50,180 bases of DNA from SVEL01 sp045125245 (GCA_045125245.1 JBGVNF010000044.1:1-50180), one strand, 5' to 3'. Counted from the stretch's first letter, positions 17,296 through 27,190 are shown. The notes: generated by a model not told the origin, from the letters alone. A program made the numbers and translations.

Positions 17296-17330
17296 AGTAA
17301 AACGACCTAGCGTATGCTAGGTCGTTTTAT
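17296..17330 (-). terminator. terminator of malQ
   Basis: AAACGACCTAGC pairs with GCTAGGTCGTTT around a 4-base loop; the minus strand continues GTTTTACTG. It lies 18 bases after the malQ stop and eight bases before giant hairpin copy B. Confidence 0.85.
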
Positions 17331-17345
17331 ATAGGAAATCAATTA

Positions 17346-18857
17346 TTACTTTGTCTTTTCTGTGCTTGGCTTATTTGCTGGATTGTATCTTCCATACATC
17401 TTAGCCATAGTATCCATCTTCTCGATAACTTCTGAAGTAAGAGCACCCTTCTTCATTCTCCACTTCCAGTTAGCACCAACTGTTGAAGGGATATTAATTC
17501 TAGCCTCTGAACCAAGTCCGAGATAATCCTGTAATGGAATAATACAATAGTCAGCTACACTTGCCATAGCAGCTGATACCATAGCATCACAAACCTCATC
17601 ATCATTATTAATCTTGAGATAATCCTTTGTGAACTGCTTATCATCCTTACCCAATGACTCATACCAGCCTACAACTGTGTCATTATCATGTGTTCCTGTA
17701 TATACAACACCATTATTTACATAGTTGTATGGAAGATATTCGCTCTCTGAATTTTCAAAGAATGCGAACTGTAATACCTTCATACCTGGGAACTTTGTAT
17801 CTGCAAGAAGCTGCTTTACTGTATTAGTTATGTATCCTAAATCCTCTGCGATAATATTCATCTCACCAAATTCTTCGTTAAGTGCCTTGAATAAATCAAA
17901 TCCAGGACCCTGCTCCCACTTACCATTCTTAGCTGTTGGATCGCCAAATGGGATAGCATAATATTCATCGAAACCTCTGAAGTGGTCGATACGAACCATA
18001 TCATATAACTTGTTACAAGCAGCCATTCTATCCTTCCACCACTTATAACCTGTCTTCTTATGATAATCCCACTTGTATAATGGGTTACCCCAAAGCTGTC
18101 CGTCCTCACTGAATGCATCTGGTGGACATCCTGCAACCTTGATAGGCTTAAGATCCTTATCAAGTACGAATAAATCTGGGTTTGTCCATACATCAGCACT
18201 ATCATATGCAACATAAATTGGAATATCTCCAACTATCTCAATGCCATTCTCATTAGCATATGCTCTAAGAGCTTCCCACTGCTTGAAGAACTCATACTGG
18301 ATAAAGCAATATAAATCAATTGTATCCTTATATTCCTTCATGCACTTCTCTACTGCAGCTGGCTTTCTAAGCTTAATATCCTCATCCCATTCGATGAAGC
18401 TCTTGCCATCATTAGCAGCCTTTACAGCCATGAATAATGCATAATCGATAAGCCAATCCTCGTTCTCTTTAACGAACTTCTTATAATCAGCATCCTTAGC
18501 AATATCGCTATTCTCAAATGCTTTCTTTAATACTTCATATCTTCCGTTATAAACACGCTCATAATCTACATACTCTGGATGACCTTCCATATTAGCTTCT
18601 CTGCAATCTTCCTCTGTAATGTATCCCTTCTTAACGAACTCCTTAAGAGATACGAAATAAGGATTACCCGCAAATGTAGAGAAAGACTGATAAGGTGAAT
18701 CACCATAACTAGTATGACCAAATGGAAGAACCTGCCAATACTTCTGTCCTGACTCCTTTAACGCATCTATAAATGCATATGCTTCCTCATCAAAACATCC
18801 TATACCGAACTCAGAAGGAAGGCTTGATACAGGTAATAAAACACCACATGTTCTCAT
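17346..18857 (-). CDS. malQ: 4-alpha-glucanotransferase (amylomaltase, GH77)
   Basis: A 503-residue GH77 enzyme. It transfers maltosyl chains between maltodextrins, releasing glucose, and works on imported starch fragments in the cytoplasm. Family motifs are RTCGVLLPVSSLPS at the start, YGDSPYQS, DIPIYV, the nucleophile region MVRIDHFRGF, acid/base region IIAEDLG, and THDNDTVVGWY. The start at 18857 has AGAGGAA six bases upstream and gives the usual N-terminus; a longer frame to 18917 has no such support. It complements the extracellular pullulanase further along. Confidence 0.96.
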   Translation of the reverse strand: MRTCGVLLPVSSLPSEFGIGCFDEEAYAFIDALKESGQKYWQVLPFGHTSYGDSPYQSFSTFAGNPYFVSLKEFVKKGYITEEDCREANMEGHPEYVDYERVYNGRYEVLKKAFENSDIAKDADYKKFVKENEDWLIDYALFMAVKAANDGKSFIEWDEDIKLRKPAAVEKCMKEYKDTIDLYCFIQYEFFKQWEALRAYANENGIEIVGDIPIYVAYDSADVWTNPDLFVLDKDLKPIKVAGCPPDAFSEDGQLWGNPLYKWDYHKKTGYKWWKDRMAACNKLYDMVRIDHFRGFDEYYAIPFGDPTAKNGKWEQGPGFDLFKALNEEFGEMNIIAEDLGYITNTVKQLLADTKFPGMKVLQFAFFENSESEYLPYNYVNNGVVYTGTHDNDTVVGWYESLGKDDKQFTKDYLKINNDDEVCDAMVSAAMASVADYCIIPLQDYLGLGSEARINIPSTVGANWKWRMKKGALTSEVIEKMDTMAKMYGRYNPANKPSTEKTK

Positions 18858-18944
18858 AATTGATTCCTCTTTCTTTTCTTTATATTTATTGTAATTATTT
18901 AACTTAAGAAATACCAAAAAAGGTAGCCCTTCACAATTATTAAA

Positions 18945-18973
18945 ATTCTATCACATTTCTTTTTATATTTCAA
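18945..18973 (-). promoter_or_regulatory. sigma-A promoter of malQ
   Basis: TTGAAA (18973-18968) and TAGAAT (18950-18945) with a 17-base spacer on the minus strand, about 90 bases before the malQ start. Confidence 0.6.
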
Positions 18974-19145
18974 GCTTTTACAAATATACTTTGACAAAAA
19001 TTCGTATATAATTTTGTTTTTTTCTTTATTTGGAAATTATTTCAAAAACAAATCCCTAAACCATTAAAAATATCCACTATATATGTTGAAAATAGTAGTC
19101 ATACCCCTTATAATATTATCACATTATTTTTACAGAGGTATAACA

Positions 19146-21242
19146 ATGAACATAAAAAACTTTTTTAAGAACACAAAAGACGCAATCGTAGCTTTCTATA
19201 CATCTGGCACTGTAGCCTCATATGTAGCTATCGGAGCTACCGTTGTCACTGGCCTAGCTGCCCTTACACTGGGTACTATTTTACTTGTAACGGCCGTAAC
19301 TAGCGCCTCAAAGGATGCTAATAAAGCTACTATAAATATGGATATAACAGAGACTACTACCGAAGAGGAGACTACTACTTCTCCAACTACAGAAGCTACT
19401 TCAACTACAGTGGAGACGACTACCAAAGAAACAACCACTGAAGAGCCAAGTACTACAGTAGCTGAAACCGTCGAAACAACCACTCCCGAGCCTACTACTC
19501 CACCACCGACTATAGCAGTGGAAGATTTAAATATAGGTAATGCCGAGGAGGAAGCCACAGCAGAAACTGAGCCTCCTAAAAAGCAGGAATTTTACGAAGA
19601 GGAGACCGAGCCTGAAACAGAACCACCTACCACAAAAAATGAGCCAGTAACCACAAAACCATCTACGAACACTACTACTGAACCTACTACCAAGCCTACC
19701 ACTAAGCCTACCACTGAGCCTACTACTGAGCCTACTACTGAGCCTCCTGTCAGCGAATATGCTTGCGTCGTAAAAGGAATCGACGTATCAAAGTGGAACT
19801 CACTAGACAAGAAGCCTATCGACTGGGTTAAGGTAAAAGAATCAGGTGTTAAATATGTAATCATACGTGCTGGCTACAGAGGCCAGACATCAGCCCAGAT
19901 GTATGCTGACCCTTATTTTGAAGAGCACATAGAAGGCGCTTTATCAGCGGGATTACAGGTTGGTGTTTACTTCTACTCTCAAGCTATAACAGAACAAGAA
20001 GCACTGGAAGAAGCATCATTTCTTCTATCCATTATAAAAGACTATAAAATTACATATCCTGTATGTTTTGACTGGGAGCCTGTTTCAGGAAGCCGTGCAG
20101 GTGCAGCCAAGCTCTCAAAGACTCAGGCAAGTGCCGTAGCCAGAAAATTCCTTTCTACAATGGAAGGCTATGGATATGAAACAATGCTCTATAGCTATCA
20201 CAGCGCTATAAAAACTTATTTTAATACAGAAATATTAAACGACTACAAAGTATGGATGGCATACTACTTCAAAGCCTATGCCAACAACGGTGTAGAATAT
20301 AAAGCAGGTGACAAGCTTCCATCCACAACCTACCCATTCCAAATGTGGCAGTATTCATCTACAGGAAAGGTTCCTGGCATCCAGGGTGACGTAGACATGA
20401 ATGTTTCCTTCTTCTCTTACACAGGAAGTAACGTTCCAACTTCAGCTATCGTCCTTAACCCACCTGCCAAGTCATACACTATCAATGTAGGCGATACACT
20501 TGACTACACTACAGGAATTTCAGCCTTTAACACAGCAGGTATAGACTCTACAGCTTCAGTAAAGGCTACTATCAAGGATAAAAACGGCAATACATTAAAG
20601 GAAAATGTTGCTTTCAATACACCAGGCAAGCACACTATTATATACAGCTTAAAAGACTTTACAGGTATTACAAAAACAGTGGAAGTTCCGCTTACAGTAC
20701 GTGATACACCAAAGTTCACATTGGTAAGTGACACATTGAAATTCAACATAAACGATATAACATATTCAGAAATAATGGATGAAATAACAAAAAATATTGT
20801 ATCCATAAAAGACAATGAAGGTAACACTTTAGATATATCTTCTGTAACTATAGGAGGCTTAGATAAGCTTCTTAACTCAAATGAAGATGAAAGTACTTCT
20901 GGTTCAGACGAAAACAACTCAACCGAAGAAAATACCACTGACGAAGCTACTAATGCAGAAGAAAATACCGATTCCGACGAAACAAGTACGTCTGATGAAA
21001 CAAATAATTCTGACGAAACAAACCCATCAAACGACTTAGACTCTGAATCAACATCAGAAAAAGCTTCACTAAAGACAGGAAGCTTCACAATTACCTATTA
21101 TATTGTAGATTCAAAGAATCTAAGAGGTATGCAAGAAATCACTGTAATCTTAAGAGATAAAGACGAAGAAAGCACCACGCTCCCATCGTCCGAAAGTAAT
21201 TCTTCAGCAGAAAGCACCTCTGAAGAAACCACAACCAACTAA
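19146..21242 (+). CDS. membrane-anchored GH25 muramidase with Ig-like and Thr/Glu-rich regions
   Basis: A 698-residue surface protein. A membrane helix at about residues 20-50 is followed by a long Thr/Glu/Pro-rich spacer with TTEPTT-type repeats (to about 200), then a GH25 lysozyme domain (about 205-415) beginning GIDVSKWNS, with YVIIRAGYRG, VGVYFYSQA and DWEPVS, the last holding the expected catalytic acids. An Ig-like module follows (about 420-520), then a Ser/Asp/Glu-rich region. GH25 enzymes cut the glycan strand of peptidoglycan. The ATG at 19146 has AGAGG upstream and gives a normal cytoplasmic N-terminus; an upstream in-frame ATG at 19083 lacks a ribosome site. Spacer and tail are low complexity. 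Confidence 0.9.
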   Translation: MNIKNFFKNTKDAIVAFYTSGTVASYVAIGATVVTGLAALTLGTILLVTAVTSASKDANKATINMDITETTTEEETTTSPTTEATSTTVETTTKETTTEEPSTTVAETVETTTPEPTTPPPTIAVEDLNIGNAEEEATAETEPPKKQEFYEEETEPETEPPTTKNEPVTTKPSTNTTTEPTTKPTTKPTTEPTTEPTTEPPVSEYACVVKGIDVSKWNSLDKKPIDWVKVKESGVKYVIIRAGYRGQTSAQMYADPYFEEHIEGALSAGLQVGVYFYSQAITEQEALEEASFLLSIIKDYKITYPVCFDWEPVSGSRAGAAKLSKTQASAVARKFLSTMEGYGYETMLYSYHSAIKTYFNTEILNDYKVWMAYYFKAYANNGVEYKAGDKLPSTTYPFQMWQYSSTGKVPGIQGDVDMNVSFFSYTGSNVPTSAIVLNPPAKSYTINVGDTLDYTTGISAFNTAGIDSTASVKATIKDKNGNTLKENVAFNTPGKHTIIYSLKDFTGITKTVEVPLTVRDTPKFTLVSDTLKFNINDITYSEIMDEITKNIVSIKDNEGNTLDISSVTIGGLDKLLNSNEDESTSGSDENNSTEENTTDEATNAEENTDSDETSTSDETNNSDETNPSNDLDSESTSEKASLKTGSFTITYYIVDSKNLRGMQEITVILRDKDEESTTLPSSESNSSAESTSEETTTN

Positions 21243-21273
21243 AGAAACAACACATAGTTTTTTCAAAAAGTGA

Positions 21274-21569
21274 GGTGTCAAAATTCCTCACATAAAGTAA
21301 AGAGGTCATATTATATAAAATTATGCTATGTCTTTTCACGATAGCGAAGAATATTAAGTTTTTCTTAATACTTTGTCCTTAACTAGTAATTTTCCAACAC
21401 GATGTTGGAAAAAGGCGCATTCCGACACGATGTCGGATAATGCGCCGGTTACGTCCGTTATAAAAATTTACATCAAAGTATTTAGAAAAACAAATATTCG
21501 TAGCATGTGAAAAACATAGCATAAATTTTATAATATGACCTTCAAAATTTATCCTGGAATTTTGACACC
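21274..21569. repeat. 296-bp foldback element with two apical CGA-loop hairpins
   Basis: The interval between convergent genes is a second type of long inverted repeat. GGTGTCAAAATTCC (21274-21287) pairs with GGAATTTTGACACC (21556-21569), and GGTCATATTATA, TATGCTATG and TTTTTC blocks pair further in. At the apex are two tandem hairpins: 21390-21412 (TTTTCCAACA-CGA-TGTTGGAAAA) and 21414-21446 (GGCGCATT, then CCGACA-CGA-TGTCGG, closed by AATGCGCC). It shares no obvious sequence with copies A and B. It may act as a two-way terminator or be a structured RNA; no protein is encoded. Confidence 0.75.
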
Positions 21570-21584
21570 GTACTCTTCCCAAAA

Positions 21585-22502
21585 TTACTTAAGGAATCCA
21601 TTCACGATTTGCTCTTCTGCTTCTGCCTCTGTAAGTCCCAAAGTCATAAGCTTTACAATCTGCTCGCCAGCAATCTTACCGATAGCAGCTTCATGAATAA
21701 GCTGCGCATCAAGATTATTGGCTGTAATCTCTGGAATAGCACTAATCTTAGCATTGTCCATAATAATAGCATCACACTCAGAGTGACCAGCACACTTATT
21801 ATTACCATTCATCTTAGCTAAGAAAATCTGATAAGACTCATCCCTTGCAACTGCTCTAGAGATAACGTTGGCACTAGAATCCTCGCCATCCATCTCCACT
21901 TCAAAGTAAGTTCTTGCATACTGCTTACCATGAGTTACAAGCTTCTCTATAACCTTCACAGACGCTCTGTCAGCAAGGCGTGCCTTAGTGATTCTATCTG
22001 TAGAATCTACACCCTTTATCTGAACAGTCTCCATCTCCATGTAGCTATCTTCACCAATCTCGATAATAGTCTGAGGATTCATGATTCTTTCTCCACTACC
22101 ATCGCCCTGTCCATAATGCTTTTCCACATATTTAACCTTAGAATTCTTGCCTATGAAAAAGCTATGAATTCCATCGTGCTGCGACTTCTTATCACCACTG
22201 TTATGTATACCACAACCAGCAACTATAGTTACGTCACAGTCATCTCCTATATGAAAATCATTATAAACCATCTCTTCTATACCACTCTGACTAAGAACTA
22301 CTGGAATATGTACACTTTCATTCTTTGTGCCAGACTTGATAATAATATCGATACCCTGCTTATCTTCCTTAGTTACGATATCAATATTTGCAGTTGTATT
22401 TCTACCTGCCATCTCACCGTTCGCACGGATATTGTATGCTCCTGCCGGAACCTCATGGAGGTCAGCAATTTCTTCTAAAAGAGTTTTTTGTATCTGATCC
22501 AT
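21585..22502 (-). CDS. SufB/SufD-like scaffold of a minimal Fe-S cluster system (SmsB-type)
   Basis: A 305-residue protein with the beta-helix core of SufB/SufD, including MNPQTIIEIGEDSYMEMETVQIKG, AGHSECDAIIMDN and LIHEAAIGKIAGEQ, but much shorter than a full SufB. Together with the SufC-like ATPase just upstream it forms the two-gene system known from anaerobes as SMS (SUF-like minimal system). It should serve as scaffold for Fe-S cluster building. The GGAGGGTGGTAAT ribosome site lies directly before the ATG. No SufS, SufU or SufD gene is nearby. Confidence 0.87.
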   Translation of the reverse strand: MDQIQKTLLEEIADLHEVPAGAYNIRANGEMAGRNTTANIDIVTKEDKQGIDIIIKSGTKNESVHIPVVLSQSGIEEMVYNDFHIGDDCDVTIVAGCGIHNSGDKKSQHDGIHSFFIGKNSKVKYVEKHYGQGDGSGERIMNPQTIIEIGEDSYMEMETVQIKGVDSTDRITKARLADRASVKVIEKLVTHGKQYARTYFEVEMDGEDSSANVISRAVARDESYQIFLAKMNGNNKCAGHSECDAIIMDNAKISAIPEITANNLDAQLIHEAAIGKIAGEQIVKLMTLGLTEAEAEEQIVNGFLK

Positions 22503-22514
22503 ATTACCACCCTC

Positions 22515-23237
22515 CTAATCATTATAATGCTTGCAGCCTTCTAAAGTATTGCCATGAAGAACCTGTGGAAGTATAACATCCTTTGGTCCCTTATCCTTTA
22601 TAGAACCTGCTGCCACCACGATAATCTCATCTGCTATATTAAGTATTCTTTCCTGATGAGAAATAATAACGATAGTCTTTTCCTTCTGATGCATCTTCTC
22701 AAAAACCTTGATAAGATTTTTAAAACTCCAAAGGTCAATTCCTGCCTCAGGCTCATCAAAAACTGAAAGCTCCGTATTTCTAGCTATAATAGTAGCAATT
22801 TCAATTCTTTTAAGCTCACCACCAGAAAGACTTGCATCTACCTCTCTATTTATATAATCTCTAGCACAAAGTCCTACCTCTGACAAATATTCACAAGCAC
22901 CTGCCACAGAGATACCATCGCCTGCCGCAAGCTTGATTAAATCCTTGACTCTTATGCCCTTGAAACGAACTGGTTGTTGGAAAGCATAGCTTATACCTAG
23001 CTTAGCTCTGTCAGTTATACTCATATCTGTTATATCCTGTCCGTTGAACAATATAGTACCTGAAGTAGGCTTTTCGATACCAACGATAATCTTAGCTAAC
23101 GTTGACTTTCCACCACCGTTTGGTCCTGTAATTGCCACAAACTTCTTATCATCTATAGTAAGACTAACATCCTTTAAAATGTCCTTTGTAACACCATTTT
23201 CTTCCACTGAAAAGGAGATATTTTTTAATTCTAACAT
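22515..23237 (-). CDS. SufC-like Fe-S assembly ATPase (SmsC-type)
   Basis: A 240-residue ABC-type ATPase. Walker A is GPNGGGKST, the signature is LSGGELKRIEIATI, and Walker B is SVFDEPEAGID; the EAGID after the Walker B Glu is characteristic of SufC. It drives the conformational change of the scaffold protein. The start at 23237 follows AAGGAGG by five bases, giving MLELKNISF; a longer in-frame extension to 23303 is not supported. It lies 12 bases before the scaffold gene. Confidence 0.92.
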   Translation of the reverse strand: MLELKNISFSVEENGVTKDILKDVSLTIDDKKFVAITGPNGGGKSTLAKIIVGIEKPTSGTILFNGQDITDMSITDRAKLGISYAFQQPVRFKGIRVKDLIKLAAGDGISVAGACEYLSEVGLCARDYINREVDASLSGGELKRIEIATIIARNTELSVFDEPEAGIDLWSFKNLIKVFEKMHQKEKTIVIISHQERILNIADEIIVVAAGSIKDKGPKDVILPQVLHGNTLEGCKHYND

Positions 23238-23289
23238 TTTTTCCTCCTTGGTTGCATTCCTATTTAACGCCCATATTATATCAGAGCTT

Positions 23290-23490
23290 TCAATTCTTTG
23301 CAATATTATTAAGTTCCTTCTTCCTTTTGGTCATAAGACCACCGATTTTACCTGTTTCCTTCGCAGTAAGGGACTTCCAACCATTCTCTAAAACTCGGTC
23401 AAGAAGTCCCAATTCTCCTGCTATTTCATACTTTAACTGTTCCTCAGGCTTTATCTTAGTCAAATCTATCTTCTTCTCTTTTTTAGCCAT
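23290..23490 (-). CDS. alpha/beta-type small acid-soluble spore protein
   Basis: A 66-residue protein whose middle and C-terminus match the SASP pattern: QLKYEIAGELGLLD, holding the E-I-A site where the GPR protease cuts family members, and LTAKETGKIGGLMTKRKKE, the DNA-binding block. Such proteins coat and protect DNA in dormant spores. The N-terminal Lys-rich extension is longer than in Bacillus forms. AGGAGAG precedes the ATG. It points to a sporulating lineage, though family members persist in some lineages not known to form spores. Confidence 0.8.
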   Translation of the reverse strand: MAKKEKKIDLTKIKPEEQLKYEIAGELGLLDRVLENGWKSLTAKETGKIGGLMTKRKKELNNIAKN

Positions 23491-23571
23491 ATATAAACTC
23501 TCCTGTGCAATTTATTTCTATATTGCATTTTTCCCTATATATAGCTTTTTATTCCAATAATTACAATTTTT

Positions 23572-26500
23572 CTAAAGTACCAATGAAGAATCAAACTTTG
23601 TGGAATAAATTACCAGTTCTTTTATAGGTTTTCCAGTCATCTTGGCTAAAGCCTCTCCATAATATTCCAGCTGACTTCTATATCTTGCATCCAAGTCCTT
23701 GATATTATTTACGCTATCTGTCTTATAATCAACTACAACTATGGAATCATCTTCTATAAACCAAGCATCTATAATACCCTGAACCACCACAAGCTCTTCG
23801 CTGGTATATTTATCTGGTTCTATTTTACAAGCTGGTATACCCATAACAAATGGTTTTTCTCTATACAGACATCCATTACTATAAGCAGCCTTCATACGAA
23901 TACCTAATTCTGAACATATAAATTTATATAGCTTTGTAGGATTAATCAACCTTACTGACTCCTCATCCATAAGCCCCTTAGTCAATATATCTTTAAGCAT
24001 ATCCTCTATATCCACCACATCGCCTATAACCTTATCATAATCAAACAATTCCAATGCTCTATGGTAAGCATTACCTCTTAAGGCACCATTTGCAGAGCTA
24101 ATTAACTCCTCAGTATTCTTATTCTCATAAGAGCGCTTATCTGCGAGTCCTTCCTCCTCATATTCAAGCTTCATAAACATATGCTTAATGTCAGAAATGC
24201 TCATCTTTGACTTAATACCACATTCCTCCTTATAAGCATACTCATAAGAAAATATCTCTTCTATCTGCTTTCGAATATCTGAATTATAGATTTTTTTGTT
24301 ATCCCAATGTAATAAAGCATTCTTATAGCTATCAGTTGCCGCTACCTCAAGCATCTTTGAATATACTATATTTTCTGGAAGAATAGACTTAAAATCGTAT
24401 AACTCATTATCGATACCACGGATAATCGACATCAATATAAAGTCCATATACGAGGTTGCACTACTTATTATACCAGCATTGAGCTCCACATTATTTACAG
24501 CTTCCAAATACTCGTATTTTTCAAGCTTGCTTGTCACATTTCCAACACCTGTAATAATCAATTTTTCCCTAGCTCTTGTCAATGCAACATATAAGACTCT
24601 AAGCTCCTCCGCCATATTTTCCAGCATAATCTTGTGACCGATAGCTTCTTTAAGCAAAGTCTTATAGCGAACGCGTCTATCTATATCTATTTTATTTAAA
24701 CCAATTCCCATAGTATGATGTATTACAAGCTTCTTTGACACATCCTGCATATTCATCTTCTTGCCCATTCCCGCAACAAACACTACAGGATACTCAAGAC
24801 CTTTACTCTTATGAATAGTCATAAGCTTTACTGTATTATCATTTTCATCGGCAATATTTGCCTCACCTTGTTCTACATTGTACTTATTTAGTTTTTCAAT
24901 ATATCTTACAAAGTTAAACAAGCCATTGTATGGGCCATCCTCATATGCTTTAGCTTTTTCTAGCAGCATCTCCACATTGGCTATACGCTTGTCTGAAGCT
25001 TTTGTAGCACTGATGAATTGTCTAAAGGATGTATCCTCTATAATATGACATATTAAATCATAGATGGATGTATACGAAACCATCTCTCTGTAAGAATTTA
25101 TCTTATCCTTTATGTCTGAAATAATATTTCCATATACACCGTCATAATTCCAAAATGCTTCAAAAAAGCTTCCTTCTCGTCCTATTCTGATATCAGAAAG
25201 CATATTTTCTGACAGACGGAACATATTTCTAAGTACACTTGCAAGCTTTATATCCTGTCTAGGATTATCAATAACTGAAAGCATGTCAAGAATCGCACCT
25301 ATCTCAAAAGTATCGAAATATCCATCCTTAAGACTTGTAGTTACACCTATCCCCTTAGTCATAAGAACCTGTGTCAACACTTCACCGTATCCAGCAGTAC
25401 TTCTAAGTAAAATAGCTATATCAGATAATTTTACATCTCGCATAGCCTTAGTGCCTTTATCATATACCTGCAAAGGCTTACCATTGCCCTTTTCTCCTAC
25501 AAGTTCAAGTATTCTGTCTCCTATAAGCGCTGCTTCAAGTTCAATCTTATCTAATGGCTCATCACTTCCACTATCTTCCTCTTCTGTATCTGCTCCTGTA
25601 TCTACAAATAATATTTCTGTATTGTAGCTATCCTTATTTTCATCTTCATATGGAAACTTTGGATAAAGCATATTCTCCTTGTCGTAAGATATACCGCCAA
25701 GGTCCTTTGTCATAATCTGCTTAAACACCATATTACAAAAATCTAGAACCTGATATCTGCTTCTAAAATTACTTGAAAGAACGATTTTGCCATCCTCTCC
25801 CTGCATATTTATATCATCTTCATAGATTAATTTGTAAGTATCATATTTATCTAAAAATAGTTCTGGTCTTGCCAGTCTAAACTTATATATACTCTGCTTT
25901 ACATCTCCCACCATAAAAATATTGGAAGCATTTACACCTCTGCCAGCTATTGCATTAAGTATAATCTCCTGCACCAAGTTACTATCCTGATACTCATCAA
26001 TCATTATCTCATAAAAATCCTTTGATATAGCAAGTGCAGTCTCTGTAGGTACATAATTGCCCTCATCGTCCTCTTTAACTAATATCTCTAAGGCATAATG
26101 CTCAATATCACTAAAATCAAGAATATCCTTGTCCGATTTTATACTCTTATATTCTTCCATAAATTTTAAAGTCAAATCTACAAGCACCTTAACCAATGGA
26201 TAACAGTCAGTTACATCCTTCACTATATCCTCGTAGCTTCTTCCAAAATATTTAGTTGCCAGCTTCTTTATAGTCTTTTTGTAACCATCTCTTAAGCTAG
26301 ATATTCTTTTCTTTACAAGCTCATCTTCCCCTGACAAGCCTTTCACAATAGGCATTCTGGCAAAATCCATGGCTTTTACCAATCTACCTAACCTATCAAA
26401 CTCGTCTATTTCTAACATTTGTTCAATATAAGCCTTCTCCTCCCCAAAAAGCTTTAAATATTTATCAAAGGCAGGAAGATTGCTCAATTCAAACGCCATA

Positions 26501-27189
26501 TTCACGCTTATTTGACACTCCAAAAGCTGCTCTTTTAAATTGTCCACTATGATATCAAGCCATTGCTTAGCATTCTCCTCCTCATACATATGGCACAAAT
26601 TATTAAGCCATTTCTTTGGATTTGGATAGCTTGATGCAAAATTATAAAGGGTAAGAATAGCTTCCTCCACATCACTATCACTCTTAGAAGACGAATACTC
26701 ATCTATAAATCTAAAGAAATCCTTATCTCCCGCCTGATAGCTTTCCTCAAGGACTTTTCCTATAGCATCCGACTGCATAAGCTTCAATTCCCCAGTATCT
26801 CCTATCTTAAATCCAGGGTCCAAATCTATATCGCTAAAATATTCCCTCACTATATCATGGCAAAAGCTATCTATAGTTGCAATCTTGGCATTATGTATAT
26901 AGGTTGTCTGCTTACGCAAATGTTCGTTTAACGGCTCCTTTATCGAAGCCTCCTCCAGCGCCTTTAGCACTCGCTCTCTCATCTCTCCTGCCGCAGCTCT
27001 AGTAAATGTAACCACCAGAAGATTATCTATATCTACAGGTTCATTGCCATATTTTCCCATAACTATAGATATAATACGCTCAACTAACACCGCAGTCTTT
27101 CCGGAGCCTGCTGCCGCTGACACAAGCAGATTGCAATCTCTTGTCTTAATTACTCTTTCCTGTTCCTTTGTCCACTTTGTATCTGACAT
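23572..27189 (-). CDS. addA: ATP-dependent helicase/nuclease subunit A
   Basis: A 1205-residue AddA. It is a UvrD-type helicase with Walker A AAAGSGKTA near residue 25-33, VTFTRAAAGEMRER, the DEYQDSN Walker B, SSNFRSRYQVL, TIHKSKGLEYPVVF and VALTRAREKLI, and ends with a RecB-like nuclease domain (VVDYKTDSV). With AddB it processes double-strand breaks for RecA. The start at 27189 has AAAGGAGG just upstream and gives MSDTKWTKEQ; the longer frame has no support. The addB stop lies one base before this ATG, so translation is coupled. Confidence 0.97.
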   Translation of the reverse strand: MSDTKWTKEQERVIKTRDCNLLVSAAAGSGKTAVLVERIISIVMGKYGNEPVDIDNLLVVTFTRAAAGEMRERVLKALEEASIKEPLNEHLRKQTTYIHNAKIATIDSFCHDIVREYFSDIDLDPGFKIGDTGELKLMQSDAIGKVLEESYQAGDKDFFRFIDEYSSSKSDSDVEEAILTLYNFASSYPNPKKWLNNLCHMYEEENAKQWLDIIVDNLKEQLLECQISVNMAFELSNLPAFDKYLKLFGEEKAYIEQMLEIDEFDRLGRLVKAMDFARMPIVKGLSGEDELVKKRISSLRDGYKKTIKKLATKYFGRSYEDIVKDVTDCYPLVKVLVDLTLKFMEEYKSIKSDKDILDFSDIEHYALEILVKEDDEGNYVPTETALAISKDFYEIMIDEYQDSNLVQEIILNAIAGRGVNASNIFMVGDVKQSIYKFRLARPELFLDKYDTYKLIYEDDINMQGEDGKIVLSSNFRSRYQVLDFCNMVFKQIMTKDLGGISYDKENMLYPKFPYEDENKDSYNTEILFVDTGADTEEEDSGSDEPLDKIELEAALIGDRILELVGEKGNGKPLQVYDKGTKAMRDVKLSDIAILLRSTAGYGEVLTQVLMTKGIGVTTSLKDGYFDTFEIGAILDMLSVIDNPRQDIKLASVLRNMFRLSENMLSDIRIGREGSFFEAFWNYDGVYGNIISDIKDKINSYREMVSYTSIYDLICHIIEDTSFRQFISATKASDKRIANVEMLLEKAKAYEDGPYNGLFNFVRYIEKLNKYNVEQGEANIADENDNTVKLMTIHKSKGLEYPVVFVAGMGKKMNMQDVSKKLVIHHTMGIGLNKIDIDRRVRYKTLLKEAIGHKIMLENMAEELRVLYVALTRAREKLIITGVGNVTSKLEKYEYLEAVNNVELNAGIISSATSYMDFILMSIIRGIDNELYDFKSILPENIVYSKMLEVAATDSYKNALLHWDNKKIYNSDIRKQIEEIFSYEYAYKEECGIKSKMSISDIKHMFMKLEYEEEGLADKRSYENKNTEELISSANGALRGNAYHRALELFDYDKVIGDVVDIEDMLKDILTKGLMDEESVRLINPTKLYKFICSELGIRMKAAYSNGCLYREKPFVMGIPACKIEPDKYTSEELVVVQGIIDAWFIEDDSIVVVDYKTDSVNNIKDLDARYRSQLEYYGEALAKMTGKPIKELVIYSTKFDSSLVL

Positions 27190-27190
27190 A

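Noticed and set aside
19196..19864. Minus-strand Val/Ser-rich frames opposite the GH25 gene
   Set aside because: They are reverse readings of the Thr/Glu/Pro repeats and not genes.
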